The notes under the pieces were generated by a model. The model was not told the origin of the DNA. It saw only the letters and a program-made list of their open reading frames with translations, and ran no database searches. This document shows, in pieces, positions 46,440-55,844 of a stretch of 64,000 nt of DNA. This DNA is from Undibacterium sp. 5I1 (GTDB taxonomy: Bacteria > Pseudomonadota > Gammaproteobacteria > Burkholderiales > Burkholderiaceae_D): positions 4,278,001 to 4,342,000 of the forward strand of contig NZ_JAVIWI010000001.1 in assembly GCF_034314085.1 (NCBI RefSeq). The letters are read 5' to 3'. Position 1 is the stretch's first letter. Every line of letters starts with the position of its first letter. The translations under genes were made by a program, and so were the position numbers.

Positions 46440-47381
46440 ATGATCAAAATTAGTCGACATTTTTGTTTTGTCTCCATTCTCTTGTCATCTTTAATATCTC
46501 ATGCAATCGCCCAGCCAACAGAGACGCAAGCGATGATGGATGTGAAAAAATTAGCCAGTGCTGAGATGGCGGGCCGTGCTACTGACACTCCCGGTAGCCA
46601 ACTGGCGCGTGAATATATTATTGGACGTTTGCAAGGATTGGGTATCAAGCCATGCAATACTGATTTTATACAGACCTTTGATGTCGTGATGCGGAATGGT
46701 GAACATAAGCGAGGTAGCAATATTATCGCTTGCCAGTCAGGAACCTTGCTCGACCATGCTAATGCAACGGCAATGATCGTCTCGGCGCATTACGATCATC
46801 TGGGCGTGCGCGGTGGTAAAACGTATTTTGGTGCCGATGACAATGCATCGGGTGTTGCTGGCGTGTTGGCAATTGCCGAGGCGATGCAAAAGACGCTGCC
46901 GCAACATGATGTGATTTATATTTTATTTGATGCAGAAGAGTTGGGACTACAAGGTTCACGTGCTTTTGCCAGCAAACCGCCAATTGACATTGATCGTGTG
47001 GGTATCAACATCAACTTTGATATGATTGCCCGTGGTGACAAAGGCGAGTTGTATGCCAGCGGCACTTACCACACGCCTTCACTCAAACCTATATTGGCGC
47101 CGCTGGATGCCAGCAAAGACGTCAAGGTACTGTTTGGTCATGATCGCCCAGAACAGGGTCAGGATGATTGGACCAAGCAATCTGACCACTACAATTTATT
47201 TGCTGCTGGTATCCCCTTTATTTACTTTGGGGTAGAGGATCATCCTGACTACCATCAACCAACTGATACCGCAGACAAAATCAATCCCGTCTTCTTTATG
47301 GGTGCTGTTGAGTTAGTCACCAAAACGACTTATCTGATTGATCAGGCCTTGGTCACGACTAGTTTCAGAAGAAAAAGCTAA
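46440..47381 (+). CDS. M28 family zinc aminopeptidase
   Basis: This 313-residue exported metallopeptidase has a signal peptide at residues 1-24 (ending SHAIAQ). Zinc ligands of the M28 family are visible: His/Asp in SAHYDHLG, Asp in GADDNASGVAG, Glu-Glu in FDAEELGLQGS, Asp in NFDMIARG and the late His in DHPDYHQPTD. It should remove N-terminal residues from peptides in the periplasm or outside. The ATG at 46440 puts the signal peptide in the right place; an upstream ATG at 46371 adds 23 hydrophobic residues. Confidence 0.9.
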   Translation: MIKISRHFCFVSILLSSLISHAIAQPTETQAMMDVKKLASAEMAGRATDTPGSQLAREYIIGRLQGLGIKPCNTDFIQTFDVVMRNGEHKRGSNIIACQSGTLLDHANATAMIVSAHYDHLGVRGGKTYFGADDNASGVAGVLAIAEAMQKTLPQHDVIYILFDAEELGLQGSRAFASKPPIDIDRVGININFDMIARGDKGELYASGTYHTPSLKPILAPLDASKDVKVLFGHDRPEQGQDDWTKQSDHYNLFAAGIPFIYFGVEDHPDYHQPTDTADKINPVFFMGAVELVTKTTYLIDQALVTTSFRRKS

Positions 47382-47418
47382 GCAGTTACTGCGCTTGCCA
47401 AGTAAGCCGAAGCTGAAT

Positions 47419-47901
47419 TTATTTGCCTGTCTTCTGATACTCATTTTTTGCCCATATCGGCAAAGGCATTTCTGCTGACGCCAGATTTTTTAAGCGTTTA
47501 TATAGTAGACAGGTTTCTAATAGATTGCTGATGCGTAGCAGAGTTTCGATCAGATCAAAGGGTTTGGTCAGAAAGTCTTTGGCGCCTAGCGATAAGGCGC
47601 GGCGCTTCGCTTCTTGGGTGACATCTGCGCTTAACACCATCACGGGGCGAAATTCATCTGACGATGTTCGCTTAGATAATTGTTCTAGCACTGCAAAACC
47701 ATCTAAGTCCGGCATCATCAAGTCCAGTAATATCAGATCGGGATCGAAAGCGGTGACTAGATCCAGGGTTCTGCGTGAGTCGGTAGTGCTGACGACGTTA
47801 CTAAATCCTTCACGTGCCAGCATGTCTTCCAACACGTTGATGTTTTCTATTTTGTCGTCAACGATGAGGATGCGCATAACGAGCAAATCGGTAATATTCA
47901 T
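47419..47901 (-). CDS. single-domain response regulator
   Basis: The 160-residue protein is a CheY-like receiver with no output domain. The acidic pair is Asp15-Asp16, the phospho-acceptor Asp60 lies in LILLDLMMPDLDG, and the conserved Lys lies in FLTKPFD. The ATG at 47901 overlaps the kinase stop (ATGA); an ATG at 47877 (MRILIVDD) is more family-like. It ends a three-gene operon and may act as a phosphate sink or relay for the upstream hybrid kinase. Confidence 0.9.
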   Translation of the reverse strand: MNITDLLVMRILIVDDKIENINVLEDMLAREGFSNVVSTTDSRRTLDLVTAFDPDLILLDLMMPDLDGFAVLEQLSKRTSSDEFRPVMVLSADVTQEAKRRALSLGAKDFLTKPFDLIETLLRISNLLETCLLYKRLKNLASAEMPLPIWAKNEYQKTGK

Positions 47902-49877
47902 GACAGTAATCGATCCAGAGTCGAAAAAAATAAGCTGACATCAAGGGGTTTAGTTAAGTACGCATTGGCGCCTGCTGACATCATGTGCGTTATCGTTGAG
48001 GGTAATGCATCTGCGCTCAAGATTACTACGGGTATTTTCTCCATTGCGGGTGTTGCGCGAACAGATGCGAGCACCTGTTCTCCATCCATATCTGGTAAAT
48101 GAAGATCGAGCAAGATCAGATCGGGTTGTTGTGATATCGCCAGTTCCAGCCCCCCAGAACCAGATGAGGCGCTGATGAGGGTGATGTTGCGACGGCGTGA
48201 TAGCAGAATTTCGACCAGCGCCAGATTGGACGATTGATCTTCTATATATAGCACCGTACAGTTGCGTAGTAATCTGGGTTGAACTGGGATCGGTGTTAAG
48301 GCCGCCGGGTTGATGGCAATGTTGTCTGCGACCGGTAAATCGATCCAGAAAGTGCTGCCCTTTCCGGGACTACTGGTCATCTCAATGTCGCCGCCCATTG
48401 CCCGTACAATTTGGCGCGATACCGCCAAGCCAAGTCCGGTACCTTCACTTGAACGATGTTCCGCGCCGAGACGGTCAAATGGCGTGAATAAACGTTCTTG
48501 TAATTCTGCGGGAATACCTTTGCCCGTGTCGCTGACTTGTATCCGTGCTCTGCGTCCTTGGACCAGGACGTGCAGGCTGGCACTGCCATTGGGTTCGTTA
48601 TACTTGACTGCATTTGACAGCAAGTTGAGCATCACTTGCAATAAACGTTTGCGGTCGGCCAGAACATGGATTTTTTTAGGCTGATCTGCTGGATTTATTG
48701 GATTTGCTGTGTCGATGTCTGGGTCGAGTTTGATGCTAATGTCGATACCGGTTTGATCGGCGATCGGTGTGATCAGCGCGACCGCTTCTCGCAGCAAGTT
48801 GTCCACCTCAACGGCTTGCAGGTCGATGTCAATTAGCCCCGTTTCAATACGGGCGATATCCAGCACTTCGTTAATAAGCGCGAGCAAGTGCCGGCCACCT
48901 TTCAGAATATGCGCCACGCTGTCACGCGCTGCTGGTTCTTGCAGATCACGTTCCAATAATTGAGCAAAGCCGAGAATTGCATTCAATGGCGTGCGTAATT
49001 CATGACTGGTACGCGACAGAAACTCCGTTTTTGCGTGGTTAGCCTGCTCCGCTTCACGATAGGCTTTTTCTGCCTCGGCACTGCGTGTGGCCAGCAAAAT
49101 ACTCGCATGATCCAGCCTGCTGGCTAGTTGTCCAAGCTCATCTGTGGCAGGTTCTGCCGGCACCAGCGACGCACCACGCGCCAGCCGCTCGGCGTTGTCG
49201 GCCAGACGATGCACCCGGCGTACGATACCGGTTGAAAATAACAGCACCGCTAGCAGTGCACCTAACGCTCCGGCGATACCTGCAATGGCAGTGGCAATCA
49301 TCGCACGCTGATTAACTTGCTCTGCGTATTCTTCACGTTGTTGTAGCAATAGCTCCTCGCGCGTACGCATGGTGTCGATGCTGCGGCGTAGTTCGTCCAG
49401 CACCATTTTGTTTGATACGAGGATAGGAATCAAAGTGGAGGAGGGGGTGTTGCTGCCCAGCTCAACCAGATGATGGAGTCCCTCACTTTTTTTTGCCGCA
49501 AGTGCTGCGACACGTTCAAGCAAAATGACTTGCTGCGGATCACGGATCTGTAGTCGCAGGCGTTGCAGTGGTTTTGGTAGATCCGTTTCTGCGATCCGAT
49601 ACGGTTCCAAAAAATTGGTCTGGCCCGTCAACAAATAACCCCGCACACCAGTCGCCGCCTCGGCCAGCAACGTATGCACCTCCTGGATATCATGCTGAAT
49701 TTGCAGGGTGCGTTGTATACCTTGTTGCGCTTGCCTGCTTTCAAGACTCATGACATAACCGGATATCAGCGCCGCCAGCAGCACCAGTACCGGTACCGCA
49801 ATTACCACTAAACCTTTTAATCTTAGCGGTTGATTTGACCACCACTGTGACATCTTGATTTGTATGCTGTGTTTCAT
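47898..49877 (-). CDS. hybrid sensor histidine kinase (CHASE3-HAMP-HisKA-HATPase-REC)
   Basis: The 659-residue protein has two membrane helices (about 20-43 and 193-216) enclosing a CHASE3-type periplasmic helical sensor (TGVRGYLLTGQ). A HAMP domain, HisKA with phospho-His292 in SHELRTPLN, an ATPase domain (NLLSNAVKYN, DTGKGIP, GTGLGLAVS) and a C-terminal receiver with Asp591 in LILLDLHLPDMDG follow. All phosphorelay residues are intact. It overlaps both neighbours by ATGA, so the LuxR protein, kinase and receiver should be made together. Confidence 0.93.
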   Translation of the reverse strand: MKHSIQIKMSQWWSNQPLRLKGLVVIAVPVLVLLAALISGYVMSLESRQAQQGIQRTLQIQHDIQEVHTLLAEAATGVRGYLLTGQTNFLEPYRIAETDLPKPLQRLRLQIRDPQQVILLERVAALAAKKSEGLHHLVELGSNTPSSTLIPILVSNKMVLDELRRSIDTMRTREELLLQQREEYAEQVNQRAMIATAIAGIAGALGALLAVLLFSTGIVRRVHRLADNAERLARGASLVPAEPATDELGQLASRLDHASILLATRSAEAEKAYREAEQANHAKTEFLSRTSHELRTPLNAILGFAQLLERDLQEPAARDSVAHILKGGRHLLALINEVLDIARIETGLIDIDLQAVEVDNLLREAVALITPIADQTGIDISIKLDPDIDTANPINPADQPKKIHVLADRKRLLQVMLNLLSNAVKYNEPNGSASLHVLVQGRRARIQVSDTGKGIPAELQERLFTPFDRLGAEHRSSEGTGLGLAVSRQIVRAMGGDIEMTSSPGKGSTFWIDLPVADNIAINPAALTPIPVQPRLLRNCTVLYIEDQSSNLALVEILLSRRRNITLISASSGSGGLELAISQQPDLILLDLHLPDMDGEQVLASVRATPAMEKIPVVILSADALPSTITHMMSAGANAYLTKPLDVSLFFSTLDRLLS

Positions 49878-50653
49878 GTCGCTCCCGAATTGCCAAAGCC
49901 AAGTTCTACTGCACGTGCTGCCACTTGGGTACGGTCGTTGAGTCCTAATTTATGAATAATTCTCTCGACATGTACCTTGACCGTACCAGTCGCAATCCCC
50001 AGCCGTAAGCCGATGTCGGCATTTGTCAGTCCGTGAGGCAGCAGCACCAGCACTTCACGTTCTCGCGGGGTGAGTTGCTGGGATAAGGCTTTACTCTGCT
50101 TGCTACTAGCTTGCAAATTACTTGCTGGTAGAGATAGTGCCGACGATAATGCCAGCGCCAGCATACTGGCCAGCGTAGAGAGTGCTTGTAAGTCAGCCTC
50201 AACCGGAACGGGTATGGGTTTGCGATTAACTAATTGCAGAATACCAACCGGGTTGCCCGCAGCACGTAGCGGCAGTAAAAGTTCCAGACTCGCCATCGCA
50301 CCGGCGGGTAATAGCATACGGCTCACACTGTTTTGTCGTACCATCAGGTTTGCGTCGGGCTTTAATGTGGCGGCAAGTGTACCTTGTGCTGAAAAACGCA
50401 ATCCACTCGGCAGTACGTCGCCGCGAGACGCTTCAATCCGCAGCGCACCATTGTCTGCCACCATGACCGTGCCGGATTCAAACGCACAAAACTCCAGCGC
50501 ATAGCCCAAAATAGCCGGAATAGCTGCACTGTTTGCTGACGTTGTTAGCGCCTGTCCGGCGTCATATAACAACCTCAGACGGGCGGTATTGGCTTTCTGA
50601 TCACGGTAATGACTGCGCAAGGCGTGTGCTGAAGGGTGGGGAGTGGTAGGCAT
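49874..50653 (-). CDS. GAF domain LuxR-type transcriptional regulator
   Basis: The 259-residue protein has a GAF-like sensory domain (about 30-170) and a C-terminal LuxR helix-turn-helix (194-250, LTPREREVLVLLPHGLTNAD, then GTVKVHVERIIHKLG). It has no receiver domain, so it is not a normal partner of the kinase downstream; it may sense a ligand and feed into the same circuit. It overlaps the kinase gene by ATGA and is divergent from the gene at 50788, a possible target (inference). Confidence 0.88.
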   Translation of the reverse strand: MPTTPHPSAHALRSHYRDQKANTARLRLLYDAGQALTTSANSAAIPAILGYALEFCAFESGTVMVADNGALRIEASRGDVLPSGLRFSAQGTLAATLKPDANLMVRQNSVSRMLLPAGAMASLELLLPLRAAGNPVGILQLVNRKPIPVPVEADLQALSTLASMLALALSSALSLPASNLQASSKQSKALSQQLTPREREVLVLLPHGLTNADIGLRLGIATGTVKVHVERIIHKLGLNDRTQVAARAVELGFGNSGAT

Positions 50654-50787
50654 ACGTAATAGTATATGCCGAACAGCATACCTTTGCCTATGTCAGTGAG
50701 CGGATGTGGCGATTCTATTGCCAAGTCATAGTGCGTCATCGCAATCACAAGCTGCGACACACTTTTAATGACTTTTTGGAGATGTAT

Positions 50788-51282
50788 ATGAAATCCCTTT
50801 TACTCGCTATTTCACTGTTAGTTGGCTCATCTGCGTTTGCAAAAGACCTACCAAGAGTCTACGGTAACGAGGTAGTCGCGCCTGCCAATGCGGCAGAGCA
50901 AGAAATTTCCAAGTTATTTGATCGCTGGAACGCAGCACTCGGTACCGGCAAGCCTGCAGAGGTCGTCAAGCTTTACCACCCGAAGGCTATGTTGCAACCG
51001 ACCGTGTCAAACCAGGTGCGTACTACGCCCGCTGAGATTACTGATTATTTCGAGCATTTTTTGGTGCTTAAGCCAACGGGCGTCATCAACTATCGCCAGA
51101 TTCGTTTGTTAGATGCAGACTCCGCAATCGATAGCGGCGTCTACACCTTTGATCTGACCAAAGATGGCAAGCACTCCAAAGTACAGGCGCGTTATACCTA
51201 CGTGTATAAAAAAGTAGGAAATGACTGGCTGATCTTAAATCATCATTCATCCGCTATGCCAGAACAGGTTTCGATAAACTAA
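50788..51282 (+). CDS. exported SnoaL/SgcJ-like NTF2-fold protein
   Basis: The 164-residue protein has a signal peptide (MKSLLLAISLLVGSSAFAK) and an NTF2-like domain with LFDRWNAALGTGKPAEVVKLY, a SgcJ/EcaC or CaMKII-association type start, and WLILNHHSS at the end. The function of the exported bacterial members is unknown. The ATG at 50788 follows a GGAG box. It lies divergent from the LuxR-kinase-receiver operon, which may regulate it. Confidence 0.85.
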   Translation: MKSLLLAISLLVGSSAFAKDLPRVYGNEVVAPANAAEQEISKLFDRWNAALGTGKPAEVVKLYHPKAMLQPTVSNQVRTTPAEITDYFEHFLVLKPTGVINYRQIRLLDADSAIDSGVYTFDLTKDGKHSKVQARYTYVYKKVGNDWLILNHHSSAMPEQVSIN

Positions 51283-51874
51283 TCGAAACTAATCAATCAG
51301 TTGATGATGCTGATCCGAAAAATCTGGGTTGAACATAACAGGCGTATCAAGGATTACTTCTTCATGCGTCTGTTTTTTTTAGATGGTTGTAGATGATATG
51401 CGGATGATCATGAGCAAACGAGGCGTGCTAACGATGTGATGAAGTCGCAGAAGTATAGCTAGATTCCGCATACTTTAATGGTAGCAAAATGTAATATCTG
51501 TACTAACGATCTTTTGACCTAAAAACAGAATTTCATCTTTGTCAGCAGTGCGGCTGCCCCGGTATTGATATTGAAGTAAATATATATACTCATAGTTAGT
51601 ATATTTTAGTCGTCCTTATAATCATTGGTTAATAATTGGATTTTATTGAAAATAATAGGGAGTATATTTTTTTGTGCCGAATATGGATCGGAAGACCAAA
51701 GAAAACTATCCTCGTTGTACCTAGATGTGATCTGCAAGCATTAGGTTCGCTACAAATCTAGAGAAGTCACCAAAACGATTGCTCCATTAAGGTATTTACC
51801 AAGGTCTTTCCGAAATTGATTACGCCACCTATCCAAATGAAAGAATCGCTCGCTCTCGTCATTTAATTAGTTTC
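51283..51874. other. 592-bp intergenic region
   Basis: No gene is seen. It holds a solo AAAATCTGGGTT end (51319-51330) like that of the 237-bp element, and copy 6 of the 83-bp element at 51584-51667. Confidence 0.65.
51584..51667. repeat. 83-bp MITE-like element, copy 6
   Basis: It starts ATATACT and ends GGGAGTATAT (84 bp), with the core TAATCATTGG and a partly decayed stem. The orientation is as in copy 4. Confidence 0.8.
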
Positions 51875-52879
51875 TCAAAAACCACTCCGCGCTATCCGCC
51901 AAAAAACATCCTCAATCTCAACTCCCTTTGGAAACGGCTCTCTGGGAATGTTCCAATAATACTCATTCACTTTGCCTTCACTAATCACCAGTGGTTTGCT
52001 GATCGCCGTGATGTAAGGAGGGTTTTTGGTCTGGACATAACGCAGCTCGTACTCTCCATCGAGTATGTTGTCGAACTTGATTGAGCTGCCGAGGTTGGTG
52101 ATGTAAGCGTGGCGTAATCCGGGGCATGTTGGAACACGAGCCACGCATAGTTTGAGATAGGCATCAGATTGTGCAGAGTTGTTGATGATCTCTATCTTGC
52201 CCTTACCGCTGAGTTGTTCCTCTGTCGGTATGATCAAATAACTGGTGCGGACTGGCCATGTATCGCCATTTGGATTGCGCGGTGCGACTTCTGCCGGCGT
52301 TGCGGATTGCGTCGGGTTTATGGCGATTACTGTTGATGCAGGCATGGCTTTGGAGCCGTAGGTGAGCAGTTTCTCTTGTGCCTCGATAGCTTTTGCCGCT
52401 GGTGACGTATCAAGCGGTTCTATTTTTATTGGTATTGGTATTTTGCCTGGTGCCGACGTCGTCGTGACTAACGGGGCGCTTGAGACAGGGCGATTAGGCA
52501 GGGGAAAGATACTTTTTGTTTGCATTCCCTGCTGTCCTAATATTACATTGGTGATGCAGATATAAATGATCGCAAAAACAGAGGCCATTAAGGACGCGGT
52601 GTGGCTCCTAACGATGGCGTAGCTATCCGTGAAGTGGTCTTTATCCTTGGGAATCCATCGGCCAATGTCACGACCAGTTTGAAGATGGTATATCCAGGCG
52701 ATTGCTGTTAATAAGAGCAATATCCAAAGACAGTTGCAAAATAATTCGTAAGTAGCCAGCGCGAAAATGGCGGGTAGCATAAACAGAAATTCGCCCAATT
52801 GATGTTCTGCATGCGCTGGTAATGCGGGCATGTCCAATATAAATAAAACTAGGACTTGCTTACGTGTTGGATGCTTCAT
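51875..52879 (-). CDS. membrane protein of unknown function
   Basis: Not recognised. The 334-residue protein has an N-terminal hydrophobic segment, a second helix cluster around residues 30-65, another near 95-115, then a Pro/Ala/Thr-rich linker and a C-terminal domain of about 130 residues. That domain looks like a beta-sandwich (SYLIIPTEEQLSG, GEYELRYVQTKNPPY) and resembles the SLAYEVRYV-type domains of secreted proteins in which Ca-binding or carbohydrate-binding roles are proposed; no family is claimed. The ATG at 52879 is chosen over a TTG at 52897. It is separate from both neighbours. Confidence 0.7.
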   Translation of the reverse strand: MKHPTRKQVLVLFILDMPALPAHAEHQLGEFLFMLPAIFALATYELFCNCLWILLLLTAIAWIYHLQTGRDIGRWIPKDKDHFTDSYAIVRSHTASLMASVFAIIYICITNVILGQQGMQTKSIFPLPNRPVSSAPLVTTTSAPGKIPIPIKIEPLDTSPAAKAIEAQEKLLTYGSKAMPASTVIAINPTQSATPAEVAPRNPNGDTWPVRTSYLIIPTEEQLSGKGKIEIINNSAQSDAYLKLCVARVPTCPGLRHAYITNLGSSIKFDNILDGEYELRYVQTKNPPYITAISKPLVISEGKVNEYYWNIPREPFPKGVEIEDVFWRIARSGF

Positions 52880-53030
52880 TTTGATTGAATGCCGCAACGG
52901 TAATTCCTGTGAGTATGGAATTGTCTTAGCGATAGTTCATAGAGCAGCGTATTCATGAGGTTTACAAATAATCATCGGCGCAGGAGTGATCGTTCCGGCA
53001 CCGATGTTTTTTAGTGATGATCGTAACTAT

Positions 53031-55028
53031 CTATTTCGGTACTGCCGCTCCTGTTGGCATCAGATACTTATCCAAAAACTGTAAAATCCTCTCGCTGGAT
53101 TCTGCCTGATTTTTCTTTTTGCTAAAACCGTGGCCTTCATCGGCGAAGACGACATACTCGACAGGCACCTTATTCTTTTTCACTGCGTCAACGATTTCAT
53201 CGCTTTCTGCTTTGAGTACACGCGGGTCGTTAGCACCTTGGATCACCATCAAGGGTTTGCGGATTTCGTTAGCGTGGAATAGCGGTGAGGTGGCGATCAG
53301 GAAGTCTTTATCTTTGACTGGATCGCCGATTTCGTCATACAAGGCTTTACGCTGTTCTTCCCAATATGGCGGAATACTTTCTAAAGTGCGTAACCAGTTG
53401 CTGACACCAAAAATATCGACACCGACTTTGAATGTTTCTGGACGAAACGCCAGGGCAGCTAGGGTCATATAACCGCCGTAACTGCCGCCCATGATGCCGA
53501 TGCGTGCCGGGTCGATATAGCCCAGACTAGCGAGGTAGGTTTTAGCTTCGACGCAGTCCCATAAAGGCTCGCGTCCATGCTTACGGTCGTCGGCGGTATT
53601 AAAGCTTTTGCCATAGCCAGAGCTGCCGCGATTATTGATGCCCAGGACGGCATAGCCGTGGTTGACCAAGTACTGGATTTGCGAGCTATAACCGCGTCGC
53701 GTCTGACCACCGGGGCCACCATGCACATACACAATGGCTGGGACTTTGGTATTAGCGGAAGCACCTTTTGGTTTGTAAAAAATCGAAGGGATTACGGTGC
53801 CGTCGAAGGAGGTAAAACGAACGACTTCTGCTTCAACCAGATCATCTGGATTGATTTCTTTATTCAAGCTTTGTGTCAATTGATGGGTTTGCTTAGTTTT
53901 AAAATCATGAACGTATAAGTTATTTGGCGAGCGGTCGCCATTCACATAAAACGCCATGAGATTGCCGCTGGCAGAGAACGTCGTGCCGCGCATTTCACCA
54001 CCTGGCAATTTGGGTAGAGCGACAGGTTTTTCTGAGGGGCCTTCGACCACGCGGATGACAGTACTACCATCTTGATTTACGACACTAATCCGGAAACGTC
54101 CGTCTTGTGAAAAGCTGGTGCCGGTGATGTCCCAATCTGCTTTTTCATGTTCTTTCGTGAAGCCGCTTGTTAGATCATACGTGCGGATAGAGGTAAATTC
54201 GCCGCCTGCATTGGATGCGTAAAACAGCCGTTTTGATGCGGGATCAAAATTGGCGATGTAATGTCCCGCGGCACCTTGATGCGGGGTAATCAGTTTAGTT
54301 TCGCGCGTGACGGTATTGTATAAATAGATATCGCTGTCGGAGGTAGTATTTGTTTTACCAAGGGCAATCCATTTACCGTCGTCACTGATGCTATCTGGAT
54401 TCATGCCAGTTTCCGATTTGTAGATCAGGGTACGGGCGTAGGTTTTTGCATCGTATTTATACATGTCGAAGTACTTGGGGTCGCGTTCATTGCTGATGAG
54501 ATAAAAACCGCTACCGTCATTGATCCATCCAGCAAATTCAGCTTTGAGTTTATCGCCGGGCGTCAGATCTTTTTCTGAACCATCTAACTCGCGTACGTAC
54601 ACATGGTTGTTTTCGTCACCGCCTTTGTCACGGGTGAACAGAATGCGGTTGTCGGTATAAAAATAGCTAATCGCGTAGGTGCTGTCGGTGCTCGATTTAG
54701 TCAATGCTACCGGTTTGCCGCCTTGCACCGCGATGGTGTATGCATTAAAAATACCGGATTCATTGCTGTTGAATAGTATTTGTTTTTCATCCTTGCTAAA
54801 CGATGCACCGTTGATACTGGTGGTCGCCATAAACTGTTCTATCGAGTAGCGTTTATAGTTTTGTGTAGCTTGCCTTGCTTGTTTGCTTGGTTTTTGATCT
54901 TTACTGTCTTTGCTATCCTTGCTGGTATCGGCCGCGACTGGTGCTGCATGCAGAGCACTAAAGCCGAAAGCGGCACTGAGCAAAATGCTGAGAGTAGATA
55001 TTTTTATGGCGTGGCGCATCAATTTCAT
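53031..55028 (-). CDS. S9 family (prolyl oligopeptidase-like) exported peptidase
   Basis: The 665-residue protein has a signal peptide (cut near HAAPVAA, residue 29), a Ser/Lys/Asp-rich spacer, a seven-bladed propeller-type region (about 60-400) and a C-terminal alpha/beta-hydrolase. The catalytic triad is Ser516 in GGSYGGY, Asp601 in GANDPRV and His633 in DEGHGF. It resembles periplasmic dipeptidyl/acylaminoacyl peptidases. A good GGAG box supports the ATG at 55028. Confidence 0.93.
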   Translation of the reverse strand: MKLMRHAIKISTLSILLSAAFGFSALHAAPVAADTSKDSKDSKDQKPSKQARQATQNYKRYSIEQFMATTSINGASFSKDEKQILFNSNESGIFNAYTIAVQGGKPVALTKSSTDSTYAISYFYTDNRILFTRDKGGDENNHVYVRELDGSEKDLTPGDKLKAEFAGWINDGSGFYLISNERDPKYFDMYKYDAKTYARTLIYKSETGMNPDSISDDGKWIALGKTNTTSDSDIYLYNTVTRETKLITPHQGAAGHYIANFDPASKRLFYASNAGGEFTSIRTYDLTSGFTKEHEKADWDITGTSFSQDGRFRISVVNQDGSTVIRVVEGPSEKPVALPKLPGGEMRGTTFSASGNLMAFYVNGDRSPNNLYVHDFKTKQTHQLTQSLNKEINPDDLVEAEVVRFTSFDGTVIPSIFYKPKGASANTKVPAIVYVHGGPGGQTRRGYSSQIQYLVNHGYAVLGINNRGSSGYGKSFNTADDRKHGREPLWDCVEAKTYLASLGYIDPARIGIMGGSYGGYMTLAALAFRPETFKVGVDIFGVSNWLRTLESIPPYWEEQRKALYDEIGDPVKDKDFLIATSPLFHANEIRKPLMVIQGANDPRVLKAESDEIVDAVKKNKVPVEYVVFADEGHGFSKKKNQAESSERILQFLDKYLMPTGAAVPK

Positions 55029-55844
55029 ACGATCTCCTGATTAAGTAGTGTGGACATGTGGTTCAGTAAAATCTGGACAAATTCTTTACTGCGATAGCAC
55101 TGTAAATGCTGCTTGAAGATATTTTGGTGATGATGCGACCAACTGCAAAATTCGATGATCGGACGACAAGTATGCAAGGATAGCCAGTGGCTTTCAAGCG
55201 ATAAGTGATGCTAGTTGATAAATAATAAATTAACAACAGTAGGTTTGGAACATAAAGTTCAGTCAATCCAGTGTGTTCTGCGACTAGGTTTGAGTACTTT
55301 AAATATTCTTAATAGATATCTCTGGTGTGTATCGCCGAAAGGGCATCGGTTGATTGTTATCTGCTGATAAAACCTAGCATTTAATATACTCCCCTTAATT
55401 TTTTATAAATATGCTTAATTGTCCAAAGATTGTATGGACAATTTAAATATACTAGCAAGGAGTATATTTATATTACAGGATGTGCAGAACATGTGAAATG
55501 CGCTAAAGCCCGCCAATCACATCGTGTAATGGGTGCCATAATTTATGGGCGGGATGTGCAAACATACTCATCAAAATAAAAATACTTTTTGCCGCAAGAT
55601 ATTAGCTGGCTTAAGTTTAAGTCCTACGTGTTGACCTTTAGAATGCTGATCCGTAGTTTTTTGATTCCAGAATAGCCCGCGATTATTCGAGAAATAAATT
55701 GTTACGTTTCGGTTCGCAATTGCGCAAAGTTTGAAAGAGGTTTCGTGTATATTGTGTCAATTCACGCAGTCTTTTTTGCATTCGCTGCGCCGCGTGGTGA
55801 TGGTATGAATTGTCTTCCGATTGATCCTTTTTATAGTCAAGCAC
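55029..55844. other. 816-bp intergenic region
   Basis: No credible gene is seen in this divergent gap. It holds copy 7 of the 83-bp element at 55384-55467. The promoters of the S9 peptidase and the Deg-like protease must lie here but were not resolved. Confidence 0.6.
55384..55467. repeat. 83-bp MITE-like element, copy 7 (well preserved)
   Basis: It starts ATATACTCCCC and ends AAGGAGTATAT (84 bp), with the perfect inner stem AATTGTCCA/TGGACAATT. The orientation is as in copies 1 and 3. Confidence 0.9.

Noticed and set aside
55029..55844. Short frames in the 816-bp gap, for example 55063-55266 minus
   Set aside because: AT-rich, no ribosome-binding site and no recognisable protein features.
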